Shown one piece after another: positions 29,406 to 38,769 of a DNA stretch of 64,000 bases; the first letter of the stretch is position 1; every line of letters begins with the position of its first letter. The translations under genes were made by a program, and so were the position numbers. The stretch is from Pandoraea apista. GTDB lineage: Bacteria > Pseudomonadota > Gammaproteobacteria > Burkholderiales > Burkholderiaceae. The stretch spans positions 2,418,001-2,482,000 of the forward strand of contig NZ_CP013481.2 in assembly GCF_001465595.2 (NCBI RefSeq), read 5' to 3'. A model generated the notes under the pieces. It saw only the letters and a list, made by a program, of their open reading frames with translations. It was not told the origin of the DNA and did not search any database.

Positions 29406-30131
29406 ATGCGCGTCGGACTGTTTGTCACGTGTCTGATCGACATGATGCGCCCGGAGATCGGCTTCTCGACACTCAAGCTGCTCGAGACCGCCGGCTGCGA
29501 GGTCGTGATTCCCGATTCCCAGACCTGTTGCGGCCAGCCCGGCTACAACTCCGGCGAACGGGCCATCGCCCGCGATCTCGCCCAGAAATTTCTCGATGAA
29601 TTCGAATCGTTCGACTATGTCGTTGTGCCGTCCGGATCGTGCGGCGGCATGGTCAAGGCGCACTACGGCGACCTCTTTGCCGACGATCCCGAACTCATGG
29701 GGCGCTATGAACGACTGCGTCCGCGCGTGTATGAACTGACCGATTTTCTCGTCAATGTGCTGCATGTCGACGCAGTGCCCGGCGATTACAACGGCGAAGT
29801 CACTTATCACGACTCTTGTTCCGGGCTGCGCGAGCTTGGCGTGAAGACGCAGCCGCGCGCGTTGCTCGCGAAGATGCCCGGCGTGAAGATGACGGAGATG
29901 AAGGACTGTCAGGCTTGCTGCGGCTTCGGGGGCACCTTCGCACTCAAGTACGGCAACATCTCGACGGCCATCGTCGATGAGAAGTGCGCCAACATCGCGG
30001 CGAGCGGTGCGCCGGCGGTTGTGCTCGGCGACCTCGGGTGCATGCTCAACATCGAAGGGCGTCTGCGCCGCACCGGCGATACGAAGACGCGCGTATTGCA
30101 CATCGCCCAAGTGCTCGCCGGCGATGCGTGA
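29406..30131 (+). CDS. lutA: LutA-like (Fe-S)-binding protein
   Basis: A 241-residue protein of the LutA/YkgE family with two CCG-type cysteine motifs, CCGQPGYN (about residue 40) and CCGFGG (about residue 175), the signature of heterodisulfide-reductase-like subunits. In the LutABC complex it takes part in oxidation of L-lactate to pyruvate. lutB follows after a 79-bp gap on the same strand. Confidence 0.93.
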   Translation: MRVGLFVTCLIDMMRPEIGFSTLKLLETAGCEVVIPDSQTCCGQPGYNSGERAIARDLAQKFLDEFESFDYVVVPSGSCGGMVKAHYGDLFADDPELMGRYERLRPRVYELTDFLVNVLHVDAVPGDYNGEVTYHDSCSGLRELGVKTQPRALLAKMPGVKMTEMKDCQACCGFGGTFALKYGNISTAIVDEKCANIAASGAPAVVLGDLGCMLNIEGRLRRTGDTKTRVLHIAQVLAGDA

Positions 30132-30210
30132 GTTCACCGCAGCCTCCCCGACAATCACGTTCGTGTGCGCGCTGACGCGTACCGGCGGTCATTACCTCTC
30201 GTGAGTCGCG

Positions 30211-31620
30211 ATGCAAGTTCAATCGATGCAATTCAAGGCGCGCGCCGGGCAGAAGCTCGCCGATCAGCGTTTGCAAGCCAATCTCAAGAAGCTCTCGACC
30301 AAGTTCGTGACGGCGCGGGCGACCGCGATCGAGGAGATCGACTTCGAGGCGACGCGCGAGGCGCTCAAAGAGCGGCGCAATCGCGGCCTCGAGACGCTTG
30401 ACGTCTGGCTCGAAATCTTCGAGCGCGAAGCCACCCGGCGCGGGGCGACCGTGTTGTTTGCGGAGTCGACGCAGGACGCGGCGCGTCTGATTGCGGAGAT
30501 CGCTCGCAAACACGACGTGAAGAAGGTGATCAAGTCGAAGTCGATGGTCACCGAGGAGTTGCAACTCAACAAGGTGCTCGCCGACATGGGTGTCCAGTCG
30601 GTCGAGACCGACCTCGGTGAGTACATCCTTCAGATCAACGACAACGAGCCGCCGTCGCACATCATTGCGCCGGTGGTGCACAAGGATAAGGACGAAGTCG
30701 CCGACCTGTTCGCGCGCGTTCACCACAAGCCGCGTCTGACTGAAATCCCGGCGATGACGCGCGAAGCGCGTGAAATGCTTCGCCCACAGTTTCTATCGGC
30801 CGATATGGGCGTGACCGGGGGCAACTTCCTCGTGGCGGAAACCGGCTCCGTCGCCGTGGTGACGAACGAAGGCAATGAAGGCATGTGCACGATCATGCCG
30901 CGCGTGCATGTGGCGGTGACAGGCATCGAGAAGGTGCTGCCCACGCTCGAGGATCTGGCGACGGCGATGCGTTTGCTGCCGCGCTCGGCAACCGGGCAGG
31001 GCACGTCGAACTACTTCTCGCTGCTGACCGGTACGCGTGCCGAGGGCGAAGTCGACGGCCCCGATCATATGTACTTCGTGCTGGTAGACGGTGGCCGCTC
31101 GGGACTAATCGGCGGTGCGTTCCAGGAGATGCTGCGTTGCATTCGCTGCGGCGCGTGTATGAACCACTGCCCGGTCTATCAGAAGATCGGCGGGCATGCG
31201 TACGGCTGGGTGTATCCGGGGCCGATGGGATCGGTGCTCACGCCGAGTTATGTCGGGCTCGAGAAGACACTCGATTTGCCGCAGGCGGCGACGCTTTGTG
31301 GCGAGTGCAATCGCGTCTGCCCGGTGGGTATTCCGATCTCCGATCTGCTGCGCAAGCTTCGCGAGCGTCAGGTCGATCGCGGTCTGCGTCCGTGGCAGGA
31401 ACGGGCGGCACTCGCCGCGTGGGCCTTTGCCGCACGTCGTCCGCGCCTTTATGCCGCGATCTCGGGCCTGGGCTCGTGGGCGTTGAGAAGGATGGGGCGC
31501 GATCGTGGCAGCATTTCGAAGTTGCCTTTCGCCGGCGGCTGGACCGACACACGGGAGATGCCCGCACCGAGCGGGAAAACGTTCCGTGCCATGTATCGCG
31601 AGCGTCGTGTGCCGCGATGA
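30211..31620 (+). CDS. lutB: LutB-like iron-sulfur lactate oxidation protein
   Basis: A 469-residue protein with an N-terminal LUD domain (about 60-290, including TGGNFLVAETGSVAVVTNEGN) and a ferredoxin-like C-terminal part. Iron-sulfur ligands are Cys310, 313, 316, 320 (CIRCGACMNHCP) and Cys363, 366, 370 (CGECNRVCP). It belongs to the three-subunit L-lactate dehydrogenase complex LutABC. A strong terminator follows within 170 bp, and no lutC is present between them. Confidence 0.93.
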   Translation: MQVQSMQFKARAGQKLADQRLQANLKKLSTKFVTARATAIEEIDFEATREALKERRNRGLETLDVWLEIFEREATRRGATVLFAESTQDAARLIAEIARKHDVKKVIKSKSMVTEELQLNKVLADMGVQSVETDLGEYILQINDNEPPSHIIAPVVHKDKDEVADLFARVHHKPRLTEIPAMTREAREMLRPQFLSADMGVTGGNFLVAETGSVAVVTNEGNEGMCTIMPRVHVAVTGIEKVLPTLEDLATAMRLLPRSATGQGTSNYFSLLTGTRAEGEVDGPDHMYFVLVDGGRSGLIGGAFQEMLRCIRCGACMNHCPVYQKIGGHAYGWVYPGPMGSVLTPSYVGLEKTLDLPQAATLCGECNRVCPVGIPISDLLRKLRERQVDRGLRPWQERAALAAWAFAARRPRLYAAISGLGSWALRRMGRDRGSISKLPFAGGWTDTREMPAPSGKTFRAMYRERRVPR

Positions 31621-31742
31621 GTGTGGTGTGAGGTGGGTGCGTTGGGGGAATTGATGCTGCCTCGATGCGGTGCCAAAGCATCGTCAATGCACCGCTAATC
31701 CACCGTTAATACCCGCCGATATGCTGGTTTGGCAGTAAAAGC

Positions 31743-31790
31743 GCCGGGCCCCGAATGTCTGTGCCAGACAAGTCGGGGCCCGGCTTTTTT
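31743..31790 (+). terminator. Terminator of lutAB
   Basis: A 12-bp perfect stem (31743-31754 with 31773-31784) encloses a second small hairpin and is followed by six T. Read leftward there is a shorter T run, so it may also serve the convergent ABC permease gene. Confidence 0.92.
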
Positions 31791-31803
31791 ATGCCCGTGC
31801 GAC

Positions 31804-32463
31804 TCAGATTCGGGCGGGCAACGCGAGGCGTTTTTCAATGCGTCGCTGCAACGCCGACAATCCGGTCGACAGCACCCAGTAGATGGCAGCACACGCGAGA
31901 TAGAGCGGTAGCGGCTGATAGGTCGACGCAATGACCTCCTGTGCGGAGCGCAACAACTCGGTCACGGTGATGACCGAGACCAGCGACGTGTCCTTGATCA
32001 GGCTGATGAGGCTGTTGCCGAGACTCGGCACGGCGATACGCAGGGCTTGCGGTGCGATGACATAGCGCAGTGTCTGCCAGTACGACAGCCCCAGGCTGTA
32101 CGCCGCCAGCCATTGGCCGCGCGGCATGCCCTCCAGGGCGCCGCGCATGCTCTCCGACAGGTATGCGCCGACATTCAGACTCAGGGTGAGGACTCCGGCC
32201 GGTGTGGGCTCGAGCGAGATGCCGATGCCCGGCAGTCCGTAATAGATCACGAAGATCTGTACGAGCAGCGGCGTGCCGCGCATTACGCTGACGTAGGCGC
32301 GGGCGATGGCGCGCAGCACGCGGACCTTGCCGATGCCCATGATCGCCACGATGACGCCGATTGCCAGACCGAACACCATCGACATCAACGCGAACTTGAT
32401 CGTGAGCACTGTGCCTTGCAACAGCACTGGCATGGATTGAGCGGCGAGTTCGAATGGATTCAT
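31804..32463 (-). CDS. Polar amino acid ABC transporter permease
   Basis: A 219-residue inner-membrane permease with five hydrophobic segments. The HisM-type ABC signature is visible as GAYLSESMRGALEGMPRGQ with the EAA-loop ALGL-like text AYSLGLSYWQTLRYVIAPQALR. By similarity it belongs to the cystine/polar amino acid group (YecS-like). The ATG at 32463 (MNPFELAAQSMP) matches the family N-terminus. The binding protein lies upstream across a stable hairpin; no ATPase gene is adjacent. Confidence 0.9.
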   Translation of the reverse strand: MNPFELAAQSMPVLLQGTVLTIKFALMSMVFGLAIGVIVAIMGIGKVRVLRAIARAYVSVMRGTPLLVQIFVIYYGLPGIGISLEPTPAGVLTLSLNVGAYLSESMRGALEGMPRGQWLAAYSLGLSYWQTLRYVIAPQALRIAVPSLGNSLISLIKDTSLVSVITVTELLRSAQEVIASTYQPLPLYLACAAIYWVLSTGLSALQRRIEKRLALPARI

Positions 32464-32501
32464 GGGGGATTTGGGGTAGTGAGTCGTGAGCCGGAAAGAC
32501 G

Positions 32502-32539
32502 ACGGCCGGCACTCGCGTCGTTGGCGGAGTGCCGGCCGT
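32502..32539 (-). promoter_or_regulatory. Intercistronic hairpin between binding-protein and permease genes
   Basis: A perfect 13-bp inverted repeat (32502-32514 with 32527-32539, 12-nt loop) with no T run. Such structures often protect the 3' end of the upstream mRNA and lower expression of the downstream permease. Confidence 0.7.
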
Positions 32540-32575
32540 GATGCGACCGAAAGGTGTCGCTGCTCGGCGTGCGTC

Positions 32576-33373
32576 TTACTTCGCCGGTTTGGACACGTCC
32601 TCACCAAACCACTTTTCCGCAAGCTTGGTGAGCGAACCGTCCTGCTTCATGCTTGCGAGTGCATCGTCGATCGCCTTCGCGAATTTCGGATTGCCCTTGC
32701 GGAACGGGATGCCGACCGATTGGTTGGTGCTTTGCAGCACGGCGCCGGGGCGCAACGGCAGGTTCGACGTCTTGATCAGATACGCCAGCATCAAACGATC
32801 GTTGAGCGCGGCATCGACACGACCGGCGGCAAGATCGCGCAGGTACTCGGGCGCGCCCGGGTAGGTGCGCACGTCGATGCCGGGCACGGCTTTCGCGAGC
32901 TTGTCGTAGTTGCTGCCAAGGCTCACACCGAGCTTGTGCCCCTTGAGCGCTTCGAGCGAGTTGAACTCACGCTTGTCGTCCTTTCGCTGAATGAGCTGCG
33001 CGGCGGAGTAGGTGTACGGCTGACTGAAGTCGAGCGACTTCTTGCGCTCGTCCGTGATCGCGACCTGATTGACGATGACGTCGAACTTGCCCGCCACGAG
33101 GCCACCGATAATGCCGCTCCATTCCGTTGTCACGAACATGGGTTTCACGCCCAGACGTTCGGCCACGGCCTTGGCGACGTCGACATCGAAGCCGTCGAGC
33201 TGACCATCGGTGCCGCGATAGTTGAAGGGCGGGTAAGTGCCTTCGATACCGATTTTCAGCACGCCGGCAGACTTCACGGTGTCGAGCAGATCGGCGGCGC
33301 GGGCGGGCGACGCGCCGACGAGTGCGGCGGCGGCCAGCGGTACGAGGCACAGCGTCTTGAGCCAGGCTTTCAT
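32576..33373 (-). CDS. Amino acid ABC transporter substrate-binding protein, cystine-type
   Basis: A 265-residue periplasmic binding protein with a signal peptide (hydrophobic segment ending ASPARA, likely cleavage before ADLL). The family 3 solute-binding pattern is clear: GVLKIGIEGTYPPFNYRGTDGQLDGFDVDVAKA, then GLVAGKFDVIVNQVAITDERKK. These and the length suggest the FliY/TcyJ cystine group, but specificity is inference. It heads a two-gene unit with the permease, likely at higher expression because of the hairpin in between. Confidence 0.92.
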   Translation of the reverse strand: MKAWLKTLCLVPLAAAALVGASPARAADLLDTVKSAGVLKIGIEGTYPPFNYRGTDGQLDGFDVDVAKAVAERLGVKPMFVTTEWSGIIGGLVAGKFDVIVNQVAITDERKKSLDFSQPYTYSAAQLIQRKDDKREFNSLEALKGHKLGVSLGSNYDKLAKAVPGIDVRTYPGAPEYLRDLAAGRVDAALNDRLMLAYLIKTSNLPLRPGAVLQSTNQSVGIPFRKGNPKFAKAIDDALASMKQDGSLTKLAEKWFGEDVSKPAK

Positions 33374-33421
33374 GATGAGGAAGTCTCCGTGAGGCGGATG
33401 AGGGTTGCGACGTTCAGCCGG

Positions 33422-34450
33422 TCAGGCCGTACGCAGCGCTTGCACGCATTCTCGCACCAGCTCTGGGCCGCGGTAAATCAGGCCGCTGTAGACCTGAACG
33501 AGGCTGGCGCCGGCATCGAGCTTGGCCTTCGCGTCGGCACCCGACAGAATGCCGCCAACGCCGATGATCGGCAACGCACCGCCCAGCTCGGTTGCGAGTG
33601 CGCGGATGACGCGATTCGAGGCGTCGAACACCGGGCGCCCCGACAGGCCGCCCCTCTCGTTCGCGTACGGCAGCCCCGCCACCGCTTCGCGCGAGAGCGT
33701 CGTGTTGGTGGCGATCACGCCGTCGAAGCCATGACGTGTAAGGGTGCCGGCAATGACTTTGATCTGTTCGTCGTCGAGATCGGGGGCGATCTTCAGAGCG
33801 ATCGGCACGTACTTGCCATGGCGATCAGACAGTTGGCGTTGCTTGTCCTTGAGCTTGCCGAGCAGGGCGTCGAGTTCGTCGCCGCCTTGCAATTGGCGCA
33901 GATTCTTCGTGTTGGGCGATGAGATGTTGACCGTCACGTACGTTGCATACGGATAGACCTTCTCGAGGCAGATGAGGTAGTCGTCGACGGCGCGTTCGAT
34001 CGGCGTGTCGGCGTTCTTGCCGATGTTCAGGCCCAGCGGCCCTTTGTAGCGCGCCGACTGTACGTTCTGAAGAAACTGCTCCACGCCACCGTTGTTGAAG
34101 CCCATGCGATTGATGATCGCTTCGGCTTGCGGCAGGCGGAAAATGCGCGGCTTCGGATTGCCCGGCTGCGGGCGCGGCGTGACCGTTCCCACTTCGACAA
34201 AACCGAAACCGAGTGCGGCGAGGCCGTCGATGCAGCTGCCGTCTTTGTCGAGACCGGCGGCAAGACCGACAGGGTTCGGGAAGCGGATACCCATGACCGT
34301 GCGAGGATCTTCGGGCAGCGTTTGACCGACGAGACCGGCCAGTCCGAGCGACGCGGCGCCGCGCAGCGTGGCCAGCGTCAGGTGGTGGGCTTGTTCGGCA
34401 TCAAGACAGAACAGGGCGCGACGGGCCAGAGGATAGAAGGGCGCAAGCAC
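33422..34450 (-). CDS. pyrD: Dihydroorotate dehydrogenase (quinone), class 2
   Basis: PyrD oxidises dihydroorotate to orotate, passing electrons to membrane quinones. The 342-residue protein has the class 2 N-terminal helical extension ([21 protein letters not shown]) that reaches the membrane, [11 protein letters not shown], the catalytic-Ser region [14 protein letters not shown], and the FMN-binding [13 protein letters not shown] near the end. Gene order pyrD-bpt-aat on this strand is common in Burkholderiales. Confidence 0.96.
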   Translation of the reverse strand: MLAPFYPLARRALFCLDAEQAHHLTLATLRGAASLGLAGLVGQTLPEDPRTVMGIRFPNPVGLAAGLDKDGSCIDGLAALGFGFVEVGTVTPRPQPGNPKPRIFRLPQAEAIINRMGFNNGGVEQFLQNVQSARYKGPLGLNIGKNADTPIERAVDDYLICLEKVYPYATYVTVNISSPNTKNLRQLQGGDELDALLGKLKDKQRQLSDRHGKYVPIALKIAPDLDDEQIKVIAGTLTRHGFDGVIATNTTLSREAVAGLPYANERGGLSGRPVFDASNRVIRALATELGGALPIIGVGGILSGADAKAKLDAGASLVQVYSGLIYRGPELVRECVQALRTA

Positions 34451-34610
34451 GATGTCGGGGTTGGCAGAATCGGAAAGTCGCCATTTTACCGGTATCCCGG
34501 TCGCAGAGCGCGTCTTTTTCTACGCTCTGCGTACTCTTGTTTGGCGCGGTATCGGCCAGGAAATGAGCGCGATGCGCACTGCTGGCGTGGTGGGTGGGAG
34601 GGTCGAGGTG

Positions 34611-35387
34611 CTACTGGCCGGCGGCGTCGAGCATGGCTTCCGGCATGTCTTGCCATTGTCCGTCGAGCAGGCCCTGGAGTGGCCGGAAGTTGGCCTTGTA
34701 GACCATCTTGCGGCTTGCCTGAATCCAGTAGCCGAGATAGACATGAGGCAGTCCGAGCGCACGTGCCTGCTCGATCTGCCAGAGGATGTTGTAGGTGCCG
34801 TACGACGCGCCCTCGACGTCAGGGTCGAAGAACGTATAGACCGACGACAAGCCATCGCTCAGGATGTCCACCATGCTGATCATGCGCAGCGTGCCTGCGC
34901 CCTGATGGCCGGGCGGTTCGCGAAATTCCACCAGACGGGAATTCACGCGGCTTTGCAGCAGGAACTGCTCGTACTGCTCGCGGCTGTCGTGATCCATGCC
35001 GCCGCCTGCGTGACGCCGCGACTGATAGCGCATATAGAGCTGGTAATGCTCTTCGGTGTAATGCAGGCCCGAAACGTTGACGGCGAGGCCGGCGTGGCGC
35101 CGCCAGATACGGCGCTGCGTGCGGTTCGGGGCGAAGCGCTCGATCGGCACCCGCACCGGAACGCACGCACGGCAGCCATCGCAGTAGGGGCGGTACGTGA
35201 AGACGCCGCTACGACGGAATCCGGAGCGAACGAGTTCGCTATAGACGTCCGAGTTGATCAGATGGCTGGGCGTGGCGACCTGCGAGCGCGCCGTGTGATT
35301 GTCGAGATAGCTGCAGGGGTAGGGCGCCGTTGCGTAGAACTGAAGGGCAGACAGCGGAGAGAGCGGCAGTTCGTTCGGATGGGTCAC
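34611..35387 (-). CDS. bpt: Aspartate/glutamate leucyltransferase (Bpt)
   Basis: This 258-residue protein of the Ate1 arginyltransferase family in bacteria adds leucine to N-terminal Asp or Glu, creating N-degrons. The N-terminal zinc-like cysteine motif CSYLDN and [12 protein letters not shown] and the C-terminal [20 protein letters not shown] are typical. Its ATG overlaps the aat TGA by 4 bp, coupling the two aminoacyl-tRNA-protein transferases of the N-end rule pathway. Confidence 0.94.
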   Translation of the reverse strand: MTHPNELPLSPLSALQFYATAPYPCSYLDNHTARSQVATPSHLINSDVYSELVRSGFRRSGVFTYRPYCDGCRACVPVRVPIERFAPNRTQRRIWRRHAGLAVNVSGLHYTEEHYQLYMRYQSRRHAGGGMDHDSREQYEQFLLQSRVNSRLVEFREPPGHQGAGTLRMISMVDILSDGLSSVYTFFDPDVEGASYGTYNILWQIEQARALGLPHVYLGYWIQASRKMVYKANFRPLQGLLDGQWQDMPEAMLDAAGQ

Positions 35388-36148
35388 TGCGAAACCTCGT
35401 GAGCCTTATCTGCTGCGTTACCGTAGGCCAGTGCGCTGAGCATCTGCTTATCCAGACGCCAGACCGGCGCGGGGGCCATGACTGCCGTCTGCACATGCGC
35501 CAGAAATGTCTGACGGGGGATTTCGCCGCCGCCGAGCGATGCCAGATGGGCAGTACTTTGCTGGCAGTCTATCACCTCTATTGCGTGTGTGCGTGCAAAC
35601 GCGACGAGCGCGGCGAGTGCGATTTTCGACGCGTCTGTGCGCTTGGCGAACATCGATTCGCCATAGAACATGCGTCCGAGCGCCACGCCGTAAAGACCGC
35701 CGACGCGCTCGCCTTCGTAGAAGGTTTCGACGCTGTGGGCGAGCCCGGCGTCGTGCAGCGCGCGGTACGCCGCAACGATGGCGGGCGTGATCCATGTGCC
35801 GTCCTGACCGCGCCGGGGCGCTTGTGCGCACGCCTGCATGACTGCGGCAAAGTCGGCGTCCAGACGGATTTCCCACGCGTCGTCGCGCAGCACGCGGCGC
35901 AGCAGTTTGCGGAAGTTATGGCTGACGACGAAGTTCTCGGGCCGCAGCACCATGCGCGGGTCGGGGCTCCACCAAAGTACGGGCTGTCCCTGCGAATACC
36001 ACGGGAAGATGCCCTGCCGGTAGGCGGCGAGCAGGCGTTGCGGTGAGAGGTCCAGCCCGGCCGCGAGCAAGCCCGGCGCATCGCTCGAGGCGTCGAGCGC
36101 TTCGTCCACTGCCGGGAACGGATCGTTTGCTTCGAGCCAGACGACCAT
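35384..36148 (-). CDS. aat: Leucyl/phenylalanyl-tRNA-protein transferase
   Basis: Aat transfers Leu or Phe from tRNA to N-terminal Arg or Lys of proteins, marking them for ClpAPS. The 254-residue sequence shows [44 protein letters not shown] and [20 protein letters not shown], all standard for the family. It is first in the aat-bpt unit, 59 bp after the NUDIX gene on the same strand. Confidence 0.96.
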   Translation of the reverse strand: MVVWLEANDPFPAVDEALDASSDAPGLLAAGLDLSPQRLLAAYRQGIFPWYSQGQPVLWWSPDPRMVLRPENFVVSHNFRKLLRRVLRDDAWEIRLDADFAAVMQACAQAPRRGQDGTWITPAIVAAYRALHDAGLAHSVETFYEGERVGGLYGVALGRMFYGESMFAKRTDASKIALAALVAFARTHAIEVIDCQQSTAHLASLGGGEIPRQTFLAHVQTAVMAPAPVWRLDKQMLSALAYGNAADKAHEVSQ

Positions 36149-36207
36149 GGTGACGTTAGCGCTCCGGAGCGGCGGGCGACTTCATTCGATGCGCGATGCT
36201 CGTGCGT

Positions 36208-36840
36208 TCAGACACGCAGCATCGGCGTGAGGATGTCCTCGGTATGCGCCGTATTGACGGGCAGCGACGGGACGGGTACGCCGGGCGCGGCGGCGTCTTG
36301 TGCGGCTTCGAGGTGTACGCCGAATGCCCCTGCGCGGCGGTCTTCGAAGAAGAAGCGCAAGGTCTTGGCGACGGTCGGGAAAGCGATCTCGTCCCAGGGA
36401 ATCTCGTCTTCCGTGAAGAGGGCGACTTCGAGGCTCTCTTCCCCGGCGGCGAACTGCGGCTCGCGCATCTGTGCCAGATAGAAGATATGCACCTGATTCA
36501 CGTGCGGCACGTTGAGTAATGAGAAGAGGGCGCCGACTTCGACAACGGCGCCGGCTTCTTCGAGTGTCTCGCGTGCCGCAGCCTGCGACGTCGTTTCGCC
36601 AATTTCCATGAAGCCCGCCGGCAGCGTCCAGTAGCCGAGCCGCGGCTCGATGGCGCGCTTGCACAGCAGCACCTGATCGCCCCACACAGGCACCGTGCCG
36701 AGCACGTTGCGCGGGTTCTGATAGTGGATGGTGCCGCAATGCGTGCAGACATGCCGCTCGCGGTTGTCGCCGGGCGGAATGCGCAACTCGACCGGGTGGC
36801 CGCAGGCGGAACAGAATTGGATGGGAGGACGTCGGTTCAT
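36208..36840 (-). CDS. NUDIX hydrolase with N-terminal zinc ribbon
   Basis: A 210-residue protein. An N-terminal zinc ribbon (FCSACG then HVCTHCG) precedes the NUDIX domain with the box GFMEIGETTSQAAARETLEEAG, which keeps all the metal-binding Glu residues. The arrangement recalls NudC-like NADH pyrophosphatases but lacks the SQPWPFPxS motif, so it may act on ADP-ribose, NAD-type or another dinucleotide. The ATG at 36840 (MNRRPPIQFCSACG) puts the ribbon at the very N-terminus. Confidence 0.9.
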   Translation of the reverse strand: MNRRPPIQFCSACGHPVELRIPPGDNRERHVCTHCGTIHYQNPRNVLGTVPVWGDQVLLCKRAIEPRLGYWTLPAGFMEIGETTSQAAARETLEEAGAVVEVGALFSLLNVPHVNQVHIFYLAQMREPQFAAGEESLEVALFTEDEIPWDEIAFPTVAKTLRFFFEDRRAGAFGVHLEAAQDAAAPGVPVPSLPVNTAHTEDILTPMLRV

Positions 36841-36979
36841 GGTTGCTGCGAGTGTATCATCGGCAACGCACGCTGTGCGGCGACGCAAACGGGGTGTCGG
36901 GATAACCCGTGCTGCGGACGCACGTCGCGATTTTTCACCGGCACGTCTGCATGCCTAGAAAAAAATTCCGCGAGTCGTG

Positions 36980-37008
36980 TTGCACTGCGATGGCAATTGC
37001 CATATAAT
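36980..37008 (+). promoter_or_regulatory. Sigma-70 promoter of tRNA-fMet
   Basis: TTGCAC (36980-36985), a 17-bp spacer and a perfect TATAAT (37003-37008) end 13 bp before the mature tRNA 5' end. Confidence 0.8.
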
Positions 37009-37021
37009 CTAATTCTTCAGA

Positions 37022-37098
37022 CGCGGGGTGGAGCAGTCTGGCAGCTCGTCGGGCTCATAACCCGAAGGTCACAGGTTCAAATCCTGTCCCCGCAACCA
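37022..37098 (+). tRNA. Initiator tRNA-fMet (CAT)
   Basis: A 77-nt cloverleaf with encoded CCA. Initiator features are present: an unpaired C1-A72 at the acceptor end and three consecutive G-C pairs at the base of the anticodon stem, with anticodon CAU. Confidence 0.96.
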
Positions 37099-37104
37099 AA
37101 TTCG

Positions 37105-37137
37105 AAAGCCTGATTTCCACAAGAAATCAGGCTTTTT
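37105..37137 (+). terminator. Terminator of tRNA-fMet
   Basis: A 13-bp perfect stem (37105-37117 with 37123-37135) ends in a run of five T, directly behind the tRNA. Confidence 0.92.
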
Positions 37138-37222
37138 GCGTTTTACCCACGTCACTCTTTGTCCCTGGGGCGCGGCCCGATGCGCCGTGCGCGATGCTCA
37201 AGATATCCCATCACGAGTTTCC

Positions 37223-37687
37223 ATGTCAGGTATCTACACTACGAACGAGAACGAATTCGACGCTATTACCGAACTCTGGGAGGCGTCCGTGCGAGCAACA
37301 CACGACTTCCTGAGCGACGACGACATTGCGTGGCTTCGTCCGCGAATTCGCAACGATTATCTGGGGGCCGTCACGCTGCGTGTGTTTCGCGACGATGCTG
37401 GCACCCTTCGCGGTTTTCTCGGGGTCGCGCAGGGCAATGTGGAGATGTTGTTCGTTGCGCCCGATGCGCGCAGACAGGGCATTGGCGCCACGTTGCTGGC
37501 ATATGCCGTGCGCGAGCTCGATTGCACGGGTGTCGACGTGAACGAGCAGAACCCGCAGGCGCTGGCGTTCTATCGACGCGAGGGGTTCGAGGTGACGGGC
37601 CGCTCGGAATTCGACGGGCAGGGACGCCCGTTCCCGCTGCTGCACATGCGGCTGGCTAGCGGGTCGCCGGCAACAAACGCTGCTTGA
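37223..37687 (+). CDS. GNAT family N-acetyltransferase
   Basis: A 154-residue acetyltransferase. The acetyl-CoA-binding motif A reads VEMLFVAPDARRQGIGATLLAYA (Q/RxxGxG/A), followed by VDVNEQNPQALAFYRREGFEVTGRSE, typical of YjaB-like small-molecule or protein acetyltransferases. Substrate unknown. Start at ATG 37223 (MSGIYTTNENEF); the region before it belongs to the tRNA terminator leader. Its 3' end overlaps the convergent EamA gene by 32 bp. Confidence 0.9.
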   Translation: MSGIYTTNENEFDAITELWEASVRATHDFLSDDDIAWLRPRIRNDYLGAVTLRVFRDDAGTLRGFLGVAQGNVEMLFVAPDARRQGIGATLLAYAVRELDCTGVDVNEQNPQALAFYRREGFEVTGRSEFDGQGRPFPLLHMRLASGSPATNAA

Positions 37688-38540
37688 TTTTCGCGCCGAA
37701 GACATTCACTACGAGGCCGGTCATCACGAGTGCCGCCCCAGCGATTTGCGGTCCGGCGAGTTGTTCGTCGAGCAGTAGCGCGGCGGACGCAAGGCCGATG
37801 ATCGGCACGAGCAGGGAGAACGGCGCGACCTGACTCGCGGGGTAGCGCGTCATCAGGCGGCCCCAGAGGGAGTAGCCGACGAGTGTGGCGATGAAGGCGA
37901 GATAGGCGATCGCGAAGATCGATGCCGCCGAGATATGCGCGAGCGAGTTCGCGATTTGCTGCGGCCCTTCGAACCAGTAGGAGAGCAGGGCGAAAGGAAT
38001 TGGCGGAATCAGGCTGGCCCAGACAACGAGGCCGACGAGATCGACATTGCCGATCTTCTTCGTGACGATGTTGCCTGTCGCCCAGCTAAGCGACGCGCAA
38101 AGTGTGAGTACGAAGCCGAGCAGTGTCATTGCGCCGCCGCCCTGCATGCCGATGACGGCGAGGCCCGCCGCCGCGATCAGCAGGCCGACGACGTTCTGCG
38201 CGCGAAATCGTTCTCCGAGGCAGAGCACAGCAAGTCCGAGTGTGAAGAAGGCTTGTGCTTGCAGCACGAGTGACGCGAGACCGGCGGGCATGCCGACGTA
38301 CATTGCGGTAAACAATAGTGCAAATTGCCCGAACGAAATCGTTGCACCGTACGCGATCAGCCAGCGCCAGGGCACTTGCGGACGTTTGACGAAGAAGATG
38401 GCTGGGAAGGCGGCGAGCAGAAATCGGAGGGCGCCTAGCAGCATTGGCGGCACGCCGTGTAATCCGACCTTGATGACGACGAAGTTCACGCCCCAGGCGA
38501 GTACAACGATCAGAGCCTGTAACAGATCCTTCGGTGCCAT
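37656..38540 (-). CDS. EamA family transporter
   Basis: A 294-residue protein with ten predicted membrane segments in two EamA halves (first QALIVVLAWGVNFVVIKVGLHGVPPMLLGALRF, second starting near TLCASLSWATGNIVTKK). This is the typical layout of DMT exporters such as the O-acetylserine/cysteine exporter EamA; substrate is inference. AAGGAGAC precedes ATG 38540. Monocistronic, overlapping the convergent GNAT gene at the 3' end. Confidence 0.9.
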   Translation of the reverse strand: MAPKDLLQALIVVLAWGVNFVVIKVGLHGVPPMLLGALRFLLAAFPAIFFVKRPQVPWRWLIAYGATISFGQFALLFTAMYVGMPAGLASLVLQAQAFFTLGLAVLCLGERFRAQNVVGLLIAAAGLAVIGMQGGGAMTLLGFVLTLCASLSWATGNIVTKKIGNVDLVGLVVWASLIPPIPFALLSYWFEGPQQIANSLAHISAASIFAIAYLAFIATLVGYSLWGRLMTRYPASQVAPFSLLVPIIGLASAALLLDEQLAGPQIAGAALVMTGLVVNVFGAKIKQRLLPATR

Positions 38541-38769
38541 GCTGGCGTCTCCTTGTGCTGCATTGGTACGGTGGGGGGAAGGCGAAAGTGTACTCCCGGA
38601 GCGTCGACGTGTCGTGCGGAAAACCTCGCAGTGGCTCGTGGGGCTCGGCTGAGGCGGTTCGACCGGTCCGGGCGGGCGCGAGGGGCATGACGTATACTTT
38701 GTATTTTGTTTATCAAGAGACGTCGTCTTGTGAAGTACTAGATGGCGTTTGCCGTATCGAGGAATTTGC

